38,636 nucleotides of DNA, from NCBI GenBank assembly GCA_030748485.1, contig JASMLW010000485.1:1-38636 (forward strand). Reading direction: 5' to 3'. The notes below the pieces were generated by a model, which searched no databases, had not been told where the DNA came from, and saw only the letters and a program-made list of their open reading frames with translations. Positions 26,182 through 33,867 of the stretch are shown piece after piece. This DNA comes from Pirellulaceae bacterium. GTDB taxonomy: Bacteria > Planctomycetota > Planctomycetia > Pirellulales > Pirellulaceae. The translations under genes and the position numbers were made by a program. Numbering within the stretch: the stretch's first letter is position 1; every line of letters starts with the position of its first letter.

Positions 26182-28332
26182 TCAATACTCCCAGGCGTAG
26201 CCGAGACGAGCTGTGAACCCGGCGCCGTAGACACCCGAGCCGTGAACCAAGTAGTTCTTGTCAGTGATGTTCTCGAGGCTGAGGCTGACCCGGTGCTGGT
26301 TGTCGCATCCGTAGGCGCGACCGGCGCGAAGGTTGAGCGTCGCGTAACCAGGCGTTCCGCCAATCGGAATCCGCTCGTCGCCAACGTCGCGGACGGGGTC
26401 GAGTCGATCTTGGCGACGAACGATCCACGTGTACAGCGAGCAGTAGCTCGGTTGATCGGACGCCCGCCACCGCACTCCGACAATTCCCTGGGTCGGCGGA
26501 ATGCGGCTGAGCGCTCCACCGGTCACATCATTGCGGCCGTAGGTGTACCAGAAGTTCCCGTAGAGGCTCCAGTCGTCCGCAAACAACCACTCACCGTCGA
26601 ACTCGACACCCTGAATGTAAGAGTCCTGATTGGCTCGGCGAAATTGATTGGCGCCGGCGGAGACGGGGACGATGTTATTATCCAGATCGGTCCAGAAGAC
26701 AAACGTCTGTGTGCGGAGGTTTTCGAAGTTCGTCTTGACGCCAACCTCGTAATTCACCGACCGCTCGGGAATCAACCCCAGGCTCGGCAAGTCTTGCCCC
26801 TGTTGCAGCACGTTGGGATTGTTGGCCGTCAATTCGTCGAGATTCGGAGCGCGATAGCCCTCCGAGATGGAGGCGACCAGATTGACATCGCACGTCAGCT
26901 CGTAGACCAACCCGCCGTGAGCAACCCAATCCCCAAACGACGGTTCGATGTGGACGGGAGCCCCCATCACGGTGGGCGTCGCAGCCACGTCGATGTGCTC
27001 GTACCGAACGCCGACGACGCCACTCAAGCATTCTGTGATGGACGTGTCCCAGTTCACAAAGGCGCCGATTCGCTCGTAGGTGGCGTCGTCGGGAATGATC
27101 GGTCCGGAAGCGGAGCCGCCGAAACTTGAATCGACGTCGTCGTGATACCAATCGGCTCCCGCGGTGACCTTGCCGTAACCAGCCAACTCGCGGCTCGACA
27201 CCAGATTCAAACCGACCGACTCGACGTCGGTCTCCTGGTGTCGAGTGGTGGGCGCCCCGCGAGTCTGAATCTCGCGCTGTCGATGATAGGAAGCGGTGAA
27301 CGTCAACGCGTCGCTCCACTCAAACAGCCCCAGCGATTGATAGCGAATGTACGCCAAATCGCGCTGCTGTGGATCGAAGAACCGCGCGTTGGCGGGCGTA
27401 TTGCTCAAATTCAAATCGCCAGGGTAGCCGGGAAAACGATCGCTCCGAGGCAGTCCGTCAATCTCATGATGTTGCAGCGCTACGGTGAGCATCTCGAAAT
27501 CGTTCAGCAGGTAGTTGAATTTGATGTCGCCCGAGTACTGCTGGTAGTTCGTTCCCGGCTGCCGCGGGAAGGCGTCAAAGCCCGTGTCGAGATCGCGAAC
27601 ATTGAGAAAGCTGCCTCCGCCGATGGCTCCCATGCCGCCGACCCAACCTTCGACGTTCAGCCGTGAATAGGACGATCCGTTGCTCGTGCTGTAAAACTGA
27701 TTGAATTCGGCGCCCGTGTATCCGCAACATCCGCCGAAGTGTGTGGATGGACTGCGAGTCACGACGTTGATCACGCCACCGATCGCATCTGAACCCCACA
27801 GGACCGAACCGCCTCCACGGATGACTTCGATATGGTCGACCATTCCCGGGTCGATCGTGTTGAAGTACTGGTTGGGACCAAACCGAAACGTGGAGTTGTT
27901 CAAGCGGACGCCGTCGATCAGAATCAGCACCTGCTGTCCCGTGACGCCGCGCACGAAAGGTGACGCCTGCCCGGCCGCCGTGCTCTGCATCAACACGCCG
28001 ACTTCGTTTTGCAAAGCGTGCAACATATCGGCCGCCTGCCGTTCGACAATCGCTTGCCGAGTCGTGATCGAAGCGGCGTTGGGAACGTCAAACAGATTGG
28101 CCGCGCCGCGGAATGCTCCCGTGTTCTCGCCAAACCCGTCCCGCTGTCCGAAATCCAAGTTGCGCAGATCCGGAAAGCCCGAGTTGCGCTCGACGTCACC
28201 CGCTCCTTCGTCGAAAACCTCGTCCGGCTCCACGACGATCGGTGGTAACGAGCGGGGTTCGTCCTGAGCGAAGCCGACCGACGCCAACAGGACCATCGAG
28301 AAGAGAAGTGTGGCGATGCGTCGAAAATACAT
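26182..28332 (-). CDS. TonB-dependent outer-membrane receptor
   Basis: 716 residues from ATG 28332, with GAGG 7 bases upstream; an in-frame start 27 bases earlier lies before the signal peptide. Residues 1-22 form a signal peptide (cut after GFAQ). The plug domain runs from about 80 to 195: ADMLHALQNEVGV, FVRGVTGQQVLILIDGVRLN (127-146), HIEVIRGGGSVLWGSDAIGGVINVVTRS (167-194). The rest is a beta-barrel ending in the aromatic C-terminus RLGYAWEY, as outer-membrane assembly requires. It imports a scarce ligand such as a metal chelate, cobalamin or oligosaccharide, which cannot be told from sequence; no cobalamin riboswitch was found upstream. A TonB gene diverges from it 412 bases away, so the two may work together. 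Confidence 0.94.
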   Translation of the reverse strand: MYFRRIATLLFSMVLLASVGFAQDEPRSLPPIVVEPDEVFDEGAGDVERNSGFPDLRNLDFGQRDGFGENTGAFRGAANLFDVPNAASITTRQAIVERQAADMLHALQNEVGVLMQSTAAGQASPFVRGVTGQQVLILIDGVRLNNSTFRFGPNQYFNTIDPGMVDHIEVIRGGGSVLWGSDAIGGVINVVTRSPSTHFGGCCGYTGAEFNQFYSTSNGSSYSRLNVEGWVGGMGAIGGGSFLNVRDLDTGFDAFPRQPGTNYQQYSGDIKFNYLLNDFEMLTVALQHHEIDGLPRSDRFPGYPGDLNLSNTPANARFFDPQQRDLAYIRYQSLGLFEWSDALTFTASYHRQREIQTRGAPTTRHQETDVESVGLNLVSSRELAGYGKVTAGADWYHDDVDSSFGGSASGPIIPDDATYERIGAFVNWDTSITECLSGVVGVRYEHIDVAATPTVMGAPVHIEPSFGDWVAHGGLVYELTCDVNLVASISEGYRAPNLDELTANNPNVLQQGQDLPSLGLIPERSVNYEVGVKTNFENLRTQTFVFWTDLDNNIVPVSAGANQFRRANQDSYIQGVEFDGEWLFADDWSLYGNFWYTYGRNDVTGGALSRIPPTQGIVGVRWRASDQPSYCSLYTWIVRRQDRLDPVRDVGDERIPIGGTPGYATLNLRAGRAYGCDNQHRVSLSLENITDKNYLVHGSGVYGAGFTARLGYAWEY

Positions 28333-28744
28333 GACGGGACCTCTTGCTCCATTGCTCATCCCTTCTTATCGGCGCTGAAAAACCGGCAGAATCACTTCGA
28401 CCGTTGCAGCCGCCAAGCACCTCCCAAATAGCCCATTTATCCAGCGACCGGTGCATTGGGGGAATTGCTCGGCGAAGGAAAATCAACTGTGGATCGCGGT
28501 AGCAGGCGGCTCGGGAATAGGCGAATCGGCTCAAGTCGATTATCATCAATGGCTTGTGACAAGAGCCACCGCGTTGGCGATTTGGGGTTTCCCCTGGTTC
28601 GATTCCAGCGACTGACCGGAGCGGACGAAGTCGAACGGTTCGTTTGCTCGCCAGATCACCCCGGTGTCCCACCGTCTCAAGATCATCCGCAATCCTCCAC
28701 AGCCACATTCCCGGCCGAGCGCCGCGACCAAATAGGACACGGTA
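28333..28744. other. Divergent intergenic region between TonB-dependent receptor and TonB, with a tRNA-like segment
   Basis: 412 bases without a credible protein gene. The notable content is at 28531-28616 on the plus strand: a canonical T-arm core GGTTCGATTCC (28596-28606), a 4-bp hairpin GGGG/CCCC just before it where a class II variable arm would be, and short distal pairing between AGTCG (28534-28538) and CGACT (28609-28613). An anticodon arm with a 7-base loop cannot be drawn, so this is at best a tRNA remnant. No riboswitch or Fur-like palindrome was recognised. Confidence 0.5.
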
Positions 28745-29479
28745 GTGAATTTGCTTCTGTCGCAGATTCAGATCTTTCTTCCCACCACTACGTGGCGGAT
28801 CTCGCTGCTTTGGTCTGGAGTAGTCCATCTGGCTGTGCTCGCTGTGGGCGTCGGGTGGACACCCGAAACCAACTCTGTTTCGCACCCCTCCGCGACTCCG
28901 TTGGTCATCACCCTGACTCTTCCCGAACAGGAACAGCAGACTTCTGTCGTCGAGATCGTGGCCGAGTCAGCCGATTCGGCGGAGCTCACTGCGGCGGTCA
29001 CCGAGTTGGCGCAACAGGCGACGGAGATCGGTCGTCGCAAGCGGGCCCAGCATGTCGTCCAACCGGCGGAGAACACGACTTCGACTACTGTCGAACGAGC
29101 AAACCAACTCGACCAGCCCGCGCCCGAACCCGCGGCATCTGCGCAGCCGGCGCGGCCCAAGCGTCAACGATTTCAATCGGCCAGCATCGACGTCGCTGTC
29201 CGCGTCGATCATCAACCGGACTTCTCCCAGAACCAGCCGCCCAAGTATCCGCGCGTCGCTGTGATCAATCGCTGGGAGGGCGAGGTGATCCTGCAGCTGC
29301 ATGTGGACGCCAGCGGCGCGGTAGTGCGAGTTGCGGTGGCGCAGTCTAGTGGCTATGCGGTGCTCGACGACGCGGCCGTACGAGCGGTGAGTCAGTGGCG
29401 AGGAGCGCCGGCCCGTCGCGGTTCGCGCAACGTTGGCACCGTCGAGCGGTTACCGATCCGCTTTCAGTTGCCCCGATAG
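28745..29479 (+). CDS. TonB-family energy transducer
   Basis: 244 residues from GTG 28745, with AGGA 8 bases upstream. A short N-terminus precedes a transmembrane anchor at about 17-37 (RISLLWSGVVHLAVLAVGVG). The periplasmic linker (about 50-160) is rich in Gln, Ala, Pro and Glu. The C-terminal TonB domain (about 165-244) contains PPKYPRVAVINRWEGEVILQLHVDASGAV and SSGYAVLDDAAVRAVSQWR, the G-x-V-x-L-x-x-x-V-x-x-x-G pattern and L-D-x-A-A-x-x-A-V helix of the family. It couples inner-membrane proton motive force, through ExbB/ExbD encoded elsewhere, to an outer-membrane receptor; the divergent receptor next door is the obvious client (inference). Confidence 0.92.
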   Translation: MNLLLSQIQIFLPTTTWRISLLWSGVVHLAVLAVGVGWTPETNSVSHPSATPLVITLTLPEQEQQTSVVEIVAESADSAELTAAVTELAQQATEIGRRKRAQHVVQPAENTTSTTVERANQLDQPAPEPAASAQPARPKRQRFQSASIDVAVRVDHQPDFSQNQPPKYPRVAVINRWEGEVILQLHVDASGAVVRVAVAQSSGYAVLDDAAVRAVSQWRGAPARRGSRNVGTVERLPIRFQLPR

Positions 29480-29764
29480 CAACGGCCACTCGATGTGGGA
29501 CGGCCAACTCTCGCTGTCCGTTTTCTGTCGCGCTCAACGCTTTCGCTTGGTCATTCGGGTCGGGTCGCGGTCAGTTCGCCCCGCCTCAGCAGTGGACCGA
29601 GTCCGAGCAGCGGATCGTCGAGATCGGCTTTGAGCACTTCACGATACCCAAGTCTACGAAGCCGGCTGTTCGAGCCGCGCAACGTGTTTGTAACGGCGGC
29701 GGATTTGCCAGCTCGAACGCCTTGCTTCATAATCGACCGCACTGGCCAAACTCCAAAACAGCGC

Positions 29765-31696
29765 ATGTCTCGCCCATCACTTCACCCCCGCGCATCAACA
29801 CTATTGGCCGTGTCCGCGATCATTGCGGCCCCGCTAGTTTGCGGCATTGTGGCGCTCGGGCTGTGGCGATTGCCGTCGGCCGCCGCGCTGGTCCAGTACA
29901 CGCCTGACGGCAAACACCTGGCCTATATGACGGCGTTCCAAGAGATCATCTTTCGCGACGCCGAGACGCTCGCCATCGATCGACGATTCAAGATCGACGG
30001 CGGCCAGATCGGGTCTTTCGTGATCTCCGCCGACGGACAGCGAATTGTCGTTTACGAACCGTCCAAAGGATTGGTCACCGTGTTGGACGCCCAGTCGGGT
30101 AAGACCATGTTGACGTTTAAGCCGAGGACGCCGCTGCCGGTCGTGTTGGGGCTGGGCGACGATTTGGTCGCCTTGAATGGGGGTGGATTGGTCGAGGTCT
30201 GGGACATCCGGTCGGGTAAGTTAGTCGACGCGGTCAGTTTCCCCCAGGAGTCGTACCTGGCAGTATCGACAGCGACTCGCGGGCGCACCTTGGCCATCCA
30301 AACTCAGAGCTCAAGCATCCTGCGACTCTTCGAAGTCCGCGACGGTCGCCTGATGCTGCTGCGAGCTCCGAAACAATTCCTGGGTGGCATGACTCTGTCA
30401 GCCGACGGTCAGTTGGCGGTGGTTGCACCGTACACGGTCGGTACGGGAGGCCGGATCGTGCGACTCAGTGACGGAGAAGTGCTGCGGAACTTCACTTCGT
30501 CACAGGAAATCTACGACGGAGTTTTTTCCGCGGACGGCAAGACGTTCGCCGCCCCCACGTGGAACGGTCCGCCCGTCTTTGGCCACACGGCGTCCGCGGA
30601 CGGTGGTCTGGCGACGTTGTCCCAAGCGCCGACCAACGTCAGCCGACAATTGGCCATCTCACCGGACGGTGAACGCGTGGCGATGGCTGGACCCACGGGC
30701 ATCATTGGCGTTTGGGACCGCAACGGAGACAACATCGCGGCGGCTCCGCGGCGCTACTACGCCGAAATCGCCGTCGCAATGGGCGTTACGTCCGCGCTGG
30801 TGTGGGTGCTGGTCACCGCTTGGGGCCGGTTGGCGGGAGCTTCGCGAATCCGCGCATTCAACGACGTGATCGCCTTCAACACGGTCGTCCTGGGGGCGAT
30901 GATGTACGTCGGATTCACGGAGATGGACCCGCGGCGCATCGAGACCGAGTCGGTCGCGGTCGTGCTCGGTTCGCTGGAGTCGTTGATCGGCCAATTGGCG
31001 ATCTGGGGCTTCTTGAGTCAATGGCGGTGGACCTATCGCGTGGCCCTGATGTTGGCCGGCTCGGGCATCCTCTTGCTCGTCCCGCTGAGCCTGTTCGGCT
31101 CTGTCGTCGAACTCGCCTGGGCGGTGGTCATCGGTTCGGTCGCCGCGGCAGTCGCCCTCTCGATCGCGATGCTGCTGATGCGCTGGTCGGGCTTTGTCAT
31201 CGTCAAAGGGGCCGCAGCGGTTGCCCGCGACGCCAGGGCTCGCCAGTGGCGGCTCACCGATCTCATCCTCTGGACGGCGGCGGCCGGCGTGCTGCTGATG
31301 GCCGTCCGCGTCACAACACCGATCACGCTGCCGGTCGATCTGGTCGTCTACACGCTGCTCGTCGGCGTCTCTGTTTGCATCACGGTGGCGATCAGCGCGT
31401 GGACGGCGCTCGGCGACGCCCCCTGGTGGGCGCGGGCGACGACGGCGCTGATCGGACTGCCATTCTTCGCGCTGCTTCCGATGACGCTGGCCAGCTTGCT
31501 CCCCTTACCGAGCGTCCAGTGGCATTTGGCGATCGCCGCTTCGACCGCTTTTGGAATCATCTGCAGCCATTCGATCGCGCGCCGCTACGGCTATCGGCTG
31601 AGATTCGTGCGCAACTTCAGGAGCGAATCGCTCGACATCGAACGGCCGACGGCACCCGCTACTGCCGGTGAAGAGCAGCCCTTTTCCTCGCTGTGA
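29765..31696 (+). CDS. Beta-propeller protein with C-terminal multi-pass membrane domain
   Basis: 643 residues from ATG 29765. The frame is open 270 bases upstream to 29495, but that part reads as low-complexity Ser/Arg sequence and the residues from 29765 begin a membrane anchor (about 11-34), so the shorter form is preferred; no ribosome binding site is clear. Residues about 40-325 contain repeated propeller blades with P-D-G, S-A-D-G-Q and V-W-D-x-R-S-G-K motifs, a WD40/PQQ-like pattern. From about 330 several hydrophobic helices follow, seven or so. It is related in style to planctomycete sensor proteins but carries no kinase. It converges on the retron RT gene with a 19-base gap. Function unknown. 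Confidence 0.8.
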   Translation: MSRPSLHPRASTLLAVSAIIAAPLVCGIVALGLWRLPSAAALVQYTPDGKHLAYMTAFQEIIFRDAETLAIDRRFKIDGGQIGSFVISADGQRIVVYEPSKGLVTVLDAQSGKTMLTFKPRTPLPVVLGLGDDLVALNGGGLVEVWDIRSGKLVDAVSFPQESYLAVSTATRGRTLAIQTQSSSILRLFEVRDGRLMLLRAPKQFLGGMTLSADGQLAVVAPYTVGTGGRIVRLSDGEVLRNFTSSQEIYDGVFSADGKTFAAPTWNGPPVFGHTASADGGLATLSQAPTNVSRQLAISPDGERVAMAGPTGIIGVWDRNGDNIAAAPRRYYAEIAVAMGVTSALVWVLVTAWGRLAGASRIRAFNDVIAFNTVVLGAMMYVGFTEMDPRRIETESVAVVLGSLESLIGQLAIWGFLSQWRWTYRVALMLAGSGILLLVPLSLFGSVVELAWAVVIGSVAAAVALSIAMLLMRWSGFVIVKGAAAVARDARARQWRLTDLILWTAAAGVLLMAVRVTTPITLPVDLVVYTLLVGVSVCITVAISAWTALGDAPWWARATTALIGLPFFALLPMTLASLLPLPSVQWHLAIAASTAFGIICSHSIARRYGYRLRFVRNFRSESLDIERPTAPATAGEEQPFSSL

Positions 31697-31715
31697 CGAC
31701 GCCGACCGCGATGGG

Positions 31716-33305
31716 CTACCAGAACTTCCACCACGGCTTTTTGTCGGGTGGCGGATCGCGCCGCACCGGGTCGGGTCCAACGGTGTGCTGCGAACCGCCC
31801 TGCGCGGGCTTCGCCGCTGGCGCGTCCGCACCTTGCTCCGCCGCGACGATCGGCGGGGTCTCGCTGGCCAATGGCCGCGGTTGCCAGCGCGGCCGCGGTT
31901 GGTGCTCGGCCTGCCGGCGGCCGTGCTTCTCGATAATGGCCGCCACCCGCGCTTGAAAACGCCGGCCCTTCTCGGGATCGACCATGGCGACGAAATTCGC
32001 GTAGCCCTCGATGCTGGCGATCACATCATCGCCGCCGCCCCAGTGCTTGCCCGCCGGACCCTCGCGCTCGACTTGATGGAGCACGGCTCGGAATCGCCTC
32101 AGGTCTTTTCGCGAGACGGCGACGCGCTCGTTGACAGTCAGGCCGGTTACTTCCTGTCGACGACCAGGTCTGAGAATCCTGGTCTTCCGCGGATGAATCG
32201 TGAAACCTTCCTCGCCGACGACGAAGCGGGCCCGCCGCAACAGTTGACCGACTCGTTCATTCGCGGCGGCGTCGCCGGAGAACGTCAAGTCATCGGCGTA
32301 CCGCGAATAGCGAAAACCGAGTTTGACGGCCAAGCTCTGTAGCCTGGCGTCCATTCCCCGACAGAGGATGTTGGTGATGGCCGGACTGGTCGGCGCGCCT
32401 TGGGGCAACCGCCGCTCGCTGGTCGCCACGTGGTAGGTGTCTCCATCCACCGTGACTTCTTTGCGGTCGGGCTCTGTACACACCAAGGCGAACAAGGTGG
32501 CGACCGACTCGCTGAAGCCGAGGCTGCGGAACAGCCCTTTGACTCGTGGATAAGTCACCGTTGGAAAGAAGTTCTCGAGGTCGAGATTGACGACCACCGC
32601 GGCCCCGACATGCGGCTCGGCGTTGGTCACGATGGAGCGCCCTTTGCGGAAGCCGTGCACCGCCTCGTGCAACTCGACATTTTCGAGCAGGCTGTGGAGG
32701 ATCCACTCTTGAACGCGTTTCAATCGGGGCATGGGCGCCGAGATCGTCCGCACGCCGCCCGTCTTCTTGGCGACGGTGAACTGCCGATAGTGGCTGATTC
32801 GCGAGGTCTTTCGATGAAAGGCGAGAAACCGCAACTCACCGATCGGCACGCCCATCGCGTCGGCCACTTCGACCGGCGTCCGCAACACGGGAAGCCGCTG
32901 TCCGTCGAGCCGCGACTCGTCGGGGTCGTCCTCCTGGAGCCCGCCCGAAACGCCAGCTCCCAAATAGGTCAACTCGCGCCGCTTCCGCTCCCGGTGCTGC
33001 TCAACCCGCCGTTGCTGATCGGCGACCTTCTGTTCTTTGCGCTGCTGCCGCTTGCGGCGCGACTCCTCCATCCGTTCTTGCCGCAACCTCCGTTTCAGCG
33101 CATCGGCGTCAGCGAGCCGGTTGCATTCGGTGAGCAGCGAGCGCATCTGCTTTTCCAGCTCCGCTCGACGGCGAACTTCATCGGCCGGGTCGTGAGGCGT
33201 CTCGCCGGCCGGCGGCCAGAATCCAAGCCGTATCATCTCCTCCAAGATGACTTCGTCCTTCGACGTGGCGCGAATGCGGTCGTAGATCTCTTGTCGCGTA
33301 GTCAT
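31716..33305 (-). CDS. Retron-type reverse transcriptase
   Basis: 529 residues from ATG 33305; the frame is open to a TTG at 33380, but that extension would overlap the a2 arm of the adjacent ncRNA, so the shorter form is chosen. Ribosome binding site: GGCGG at about 8 bases; AAAGGG is too close. Residues 40-115 are a highly charged Arg/Glu/Gln-rich extension, likely coiled coil. The RT domain spans about 160-400. It has the retron signature NAEPH (228-232, NAxxH motif), LDLENFFPTV with catalytic Asp242, LPQGAPTSP (300-308), RYADD with Asp338/Asp339, and VTG (386-388) of the retron Y region, followed by the GYANFVAMVDPEKG thumb segment. The tail (about 465-529) is Pro/Ala-rich and ends WWKFW. 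It should reverse-transcribe the neighbouring ncRNA into branched msDNA. It lies downstream of the ncRNA units, the WH-SWIM gene and the WGR/HEAT gene. Confidence 0.95.
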   Translation of the reverse strand: MTTRQEIYDRIRATSKDEVILEEMIRLGFWPPAGETPHDPADEVRRRAELEKQMRSLLTECNRLADADALKRRLRQERMEESRRKRQQRKEQKVADQQRRVEQHRERKRRELTYLGAGVSGGLQEDDPDESRLDGQRLPVLRTPVEVADAMGVPIGELRFLAFHRKTSRISHYRQFTVAKKTGGVRTISAPMPRLKRVQEWILHSLLENVELHEAVHGFRKGRSIVTNAEPHVGAAVVVNLDLENFFPTVTYPRVKGLFRSLGFSESVATLFALVCTEPDRKEVTVDGDTYHVATSERRLPQGAPTSPAITNILCRGMDARLQSLAVKLGFRYSRYADDLTFSGDAAANERVGQLLRRARFVVGEEGFTIHPRKTRILRPGRRQEVTGLTVNERVAVSRKDLRRFRAVLHQVEREGPAGKHWGGGDDVIASIEGYANFVAMVDPEKGRRFQARVAAIIEKHGRRQAEHQPRPRWQPRPLASETPPIVAAEQGADAPAAKPAQGGSQHTVGPDPVRRDPPPDKKPWWKFW

Positions 33306-33318
33306 GCCCTTTGCCGCC

Positions 33319-33356
33319 GCGATCCTGGTGATGTGCTGCGATCCTGGTATTGTGCT
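33319..33356. repeat. 19-bp tandem repeat between ncRNA and RT gene
   Basis: GCGATCCTGGTGATGTGCT at 33319-33337 is followed directly by a copy with two changed bases at 33338-33356. The second copy overlaps the end of the a2 arm of ncRNA unit A. It sits in the untranslated leader of the RT gene. Confidence 0.85.
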
Positions 33357-33578
33357 GGGCGACCCGCTCGGCCTTCGCAAGGCTCTCTGGACTGGGCCGT
33401 CTCAACTCAAGCGGATTGCCTCCCGTAGCGATGTTCAATTCGCGGAATTCAAACCGGAACGTCGCTACGGGAGGTATATCCGCACAGTCAAGAGCGGACC
33501 AGTGATGCGGTTCAAAACACTCGGCATGGATGGCGATACGCCATCCGGTTGCAAGGCTCACCGAGCGAGTCACCCAGC
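33354..33578 (-). ncRNA. Candidate retron msr-msd RNA, unit A (next to the RT gene)
   Basis: Read on the minus strand. The 5' a1 arm (33578-33561) pairs with the 3' a2 arm (33371-33354) over 18 bases: plus-strand GCTGGGCGACCCGCTCGG against GCTGGGTGACTCGCTCGG. The two differences give G-U pairs in minus-strand RNA only. After a1 comes GAGCC, whose AGC may hold the branching G. Then a hairpin (arms 33546-33539 and 33535-33528, 8 perfect pairs, 3-base loop) and a 77-base core shared with unit B. The msd hairpin (33419-33474) has a perfect 13-bp stem CCTCCCGTAGCGA/TCGCTACGGGAGG and an inner AATTC/GAATT hairpin. It lies 48 bases upstream of the RT start, the usual position for a retron ncRNA. Confidence 0.85.
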
Positions 33579-33607
33579 TGTACTGAGCTGTCCGAAACTA
33601 GTGGGGA

Positions 33608-33834
33608 GGCGCGGCGGCCGAACTCACCTTCGCAAGGCTCTCGGGACTGGGGCGTCTCAACTCAAGCGACCTGCGATACCGTCGATCATCTAGTCCTCGG
33701 GATTCTAACCGAGATGTCGACGGTATCGCGTTGGTCGCACAGTCAAGAGCGGACCAGTGATGCGGCTCAAAACACTTGGCATGGATGGCGATGCGCCACC
33801 CGGTTGCAAGGCTCGTGATTCGAACCGCCGCGCC
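33608..33834 (-). ncRNA. Candidate retron msr-msd RNA, unit B (next to the WH-SWIM gene)
   Basis: Read on the minus strand. The a1 arm (33834-33815, GGCGCGGCGGTTCGAATCAC) pairs with the a2 arm (33627-33608, GTGAGTTCGGCCGCCGCGCC) over 20 positions with only two mismatches; three pairs are G-U and would be lost in plus-strand RNA. The sequence after a1 repeats the GAGCC of unit A. The conserved hairpin (33801-33794 with 33790-33783) has one A-to-G change that keeps pairing as G-U on this strand. The msd hairpin (33674-33728) has a perfect 12-bp stem CGATACCGTCGA/TCGACGGTATCG and an inner CTCGG/CCGAG stem; its sequence is unlike that of unit A. It lies 33 bases past the WH-SWIM stop codon, 29 bases before unit A. 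Confidence 0.82.
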
Positions 33835-33867
33835 GTGTTTTTGTCGAGGTGTGTGGGCTCTCCTTTG

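Larger units (their letters stand above)
33354..33834. repeat. Direct duplication of a 188-bp module with divergent centre
   Basis: Modules 33372-33559 and 33627-33814 have equal length and a 255-bp period. By eye the right 77 bases match at 73 positions and the left 42 at 40, while the central 55-56 bases are unrelated apart from both being hairpins. The terminal inverted repeats outside the modules also differ between copies. Confidence 0.92.

Noticed and set aside
28333..28744. Cobalamin riboswitch upstream of the TonB-dependent receptor
   Set aside because: I looked for the B12-box and the conserved GCCACTG core on the minus strand and found neither.
29495..29764. 90-codon N-terminal extension of the beta-propeller membrane protein
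   Set aside because: It is low-complexity Ser/Arg sequence with no plausible start signal, and the following ATG begins directly before a membrane anchor.
33354..33834. Repeats near an RT could be the template and variable repeats of a diversity-generating retroelement
   Set aside because: The copies differ by a wholesale change of the central hairpin and not by adenine-specific substitutions, neither copy lies in a coding gene, and the RT has retron motifs (NAxxH, VTG).
33354..33834. CRISPR-like repeat array
   Set aside because: Only two long copies with internal structure and terminal inverted repeats; no short regular repeat-spacer pattern and no cas genes.
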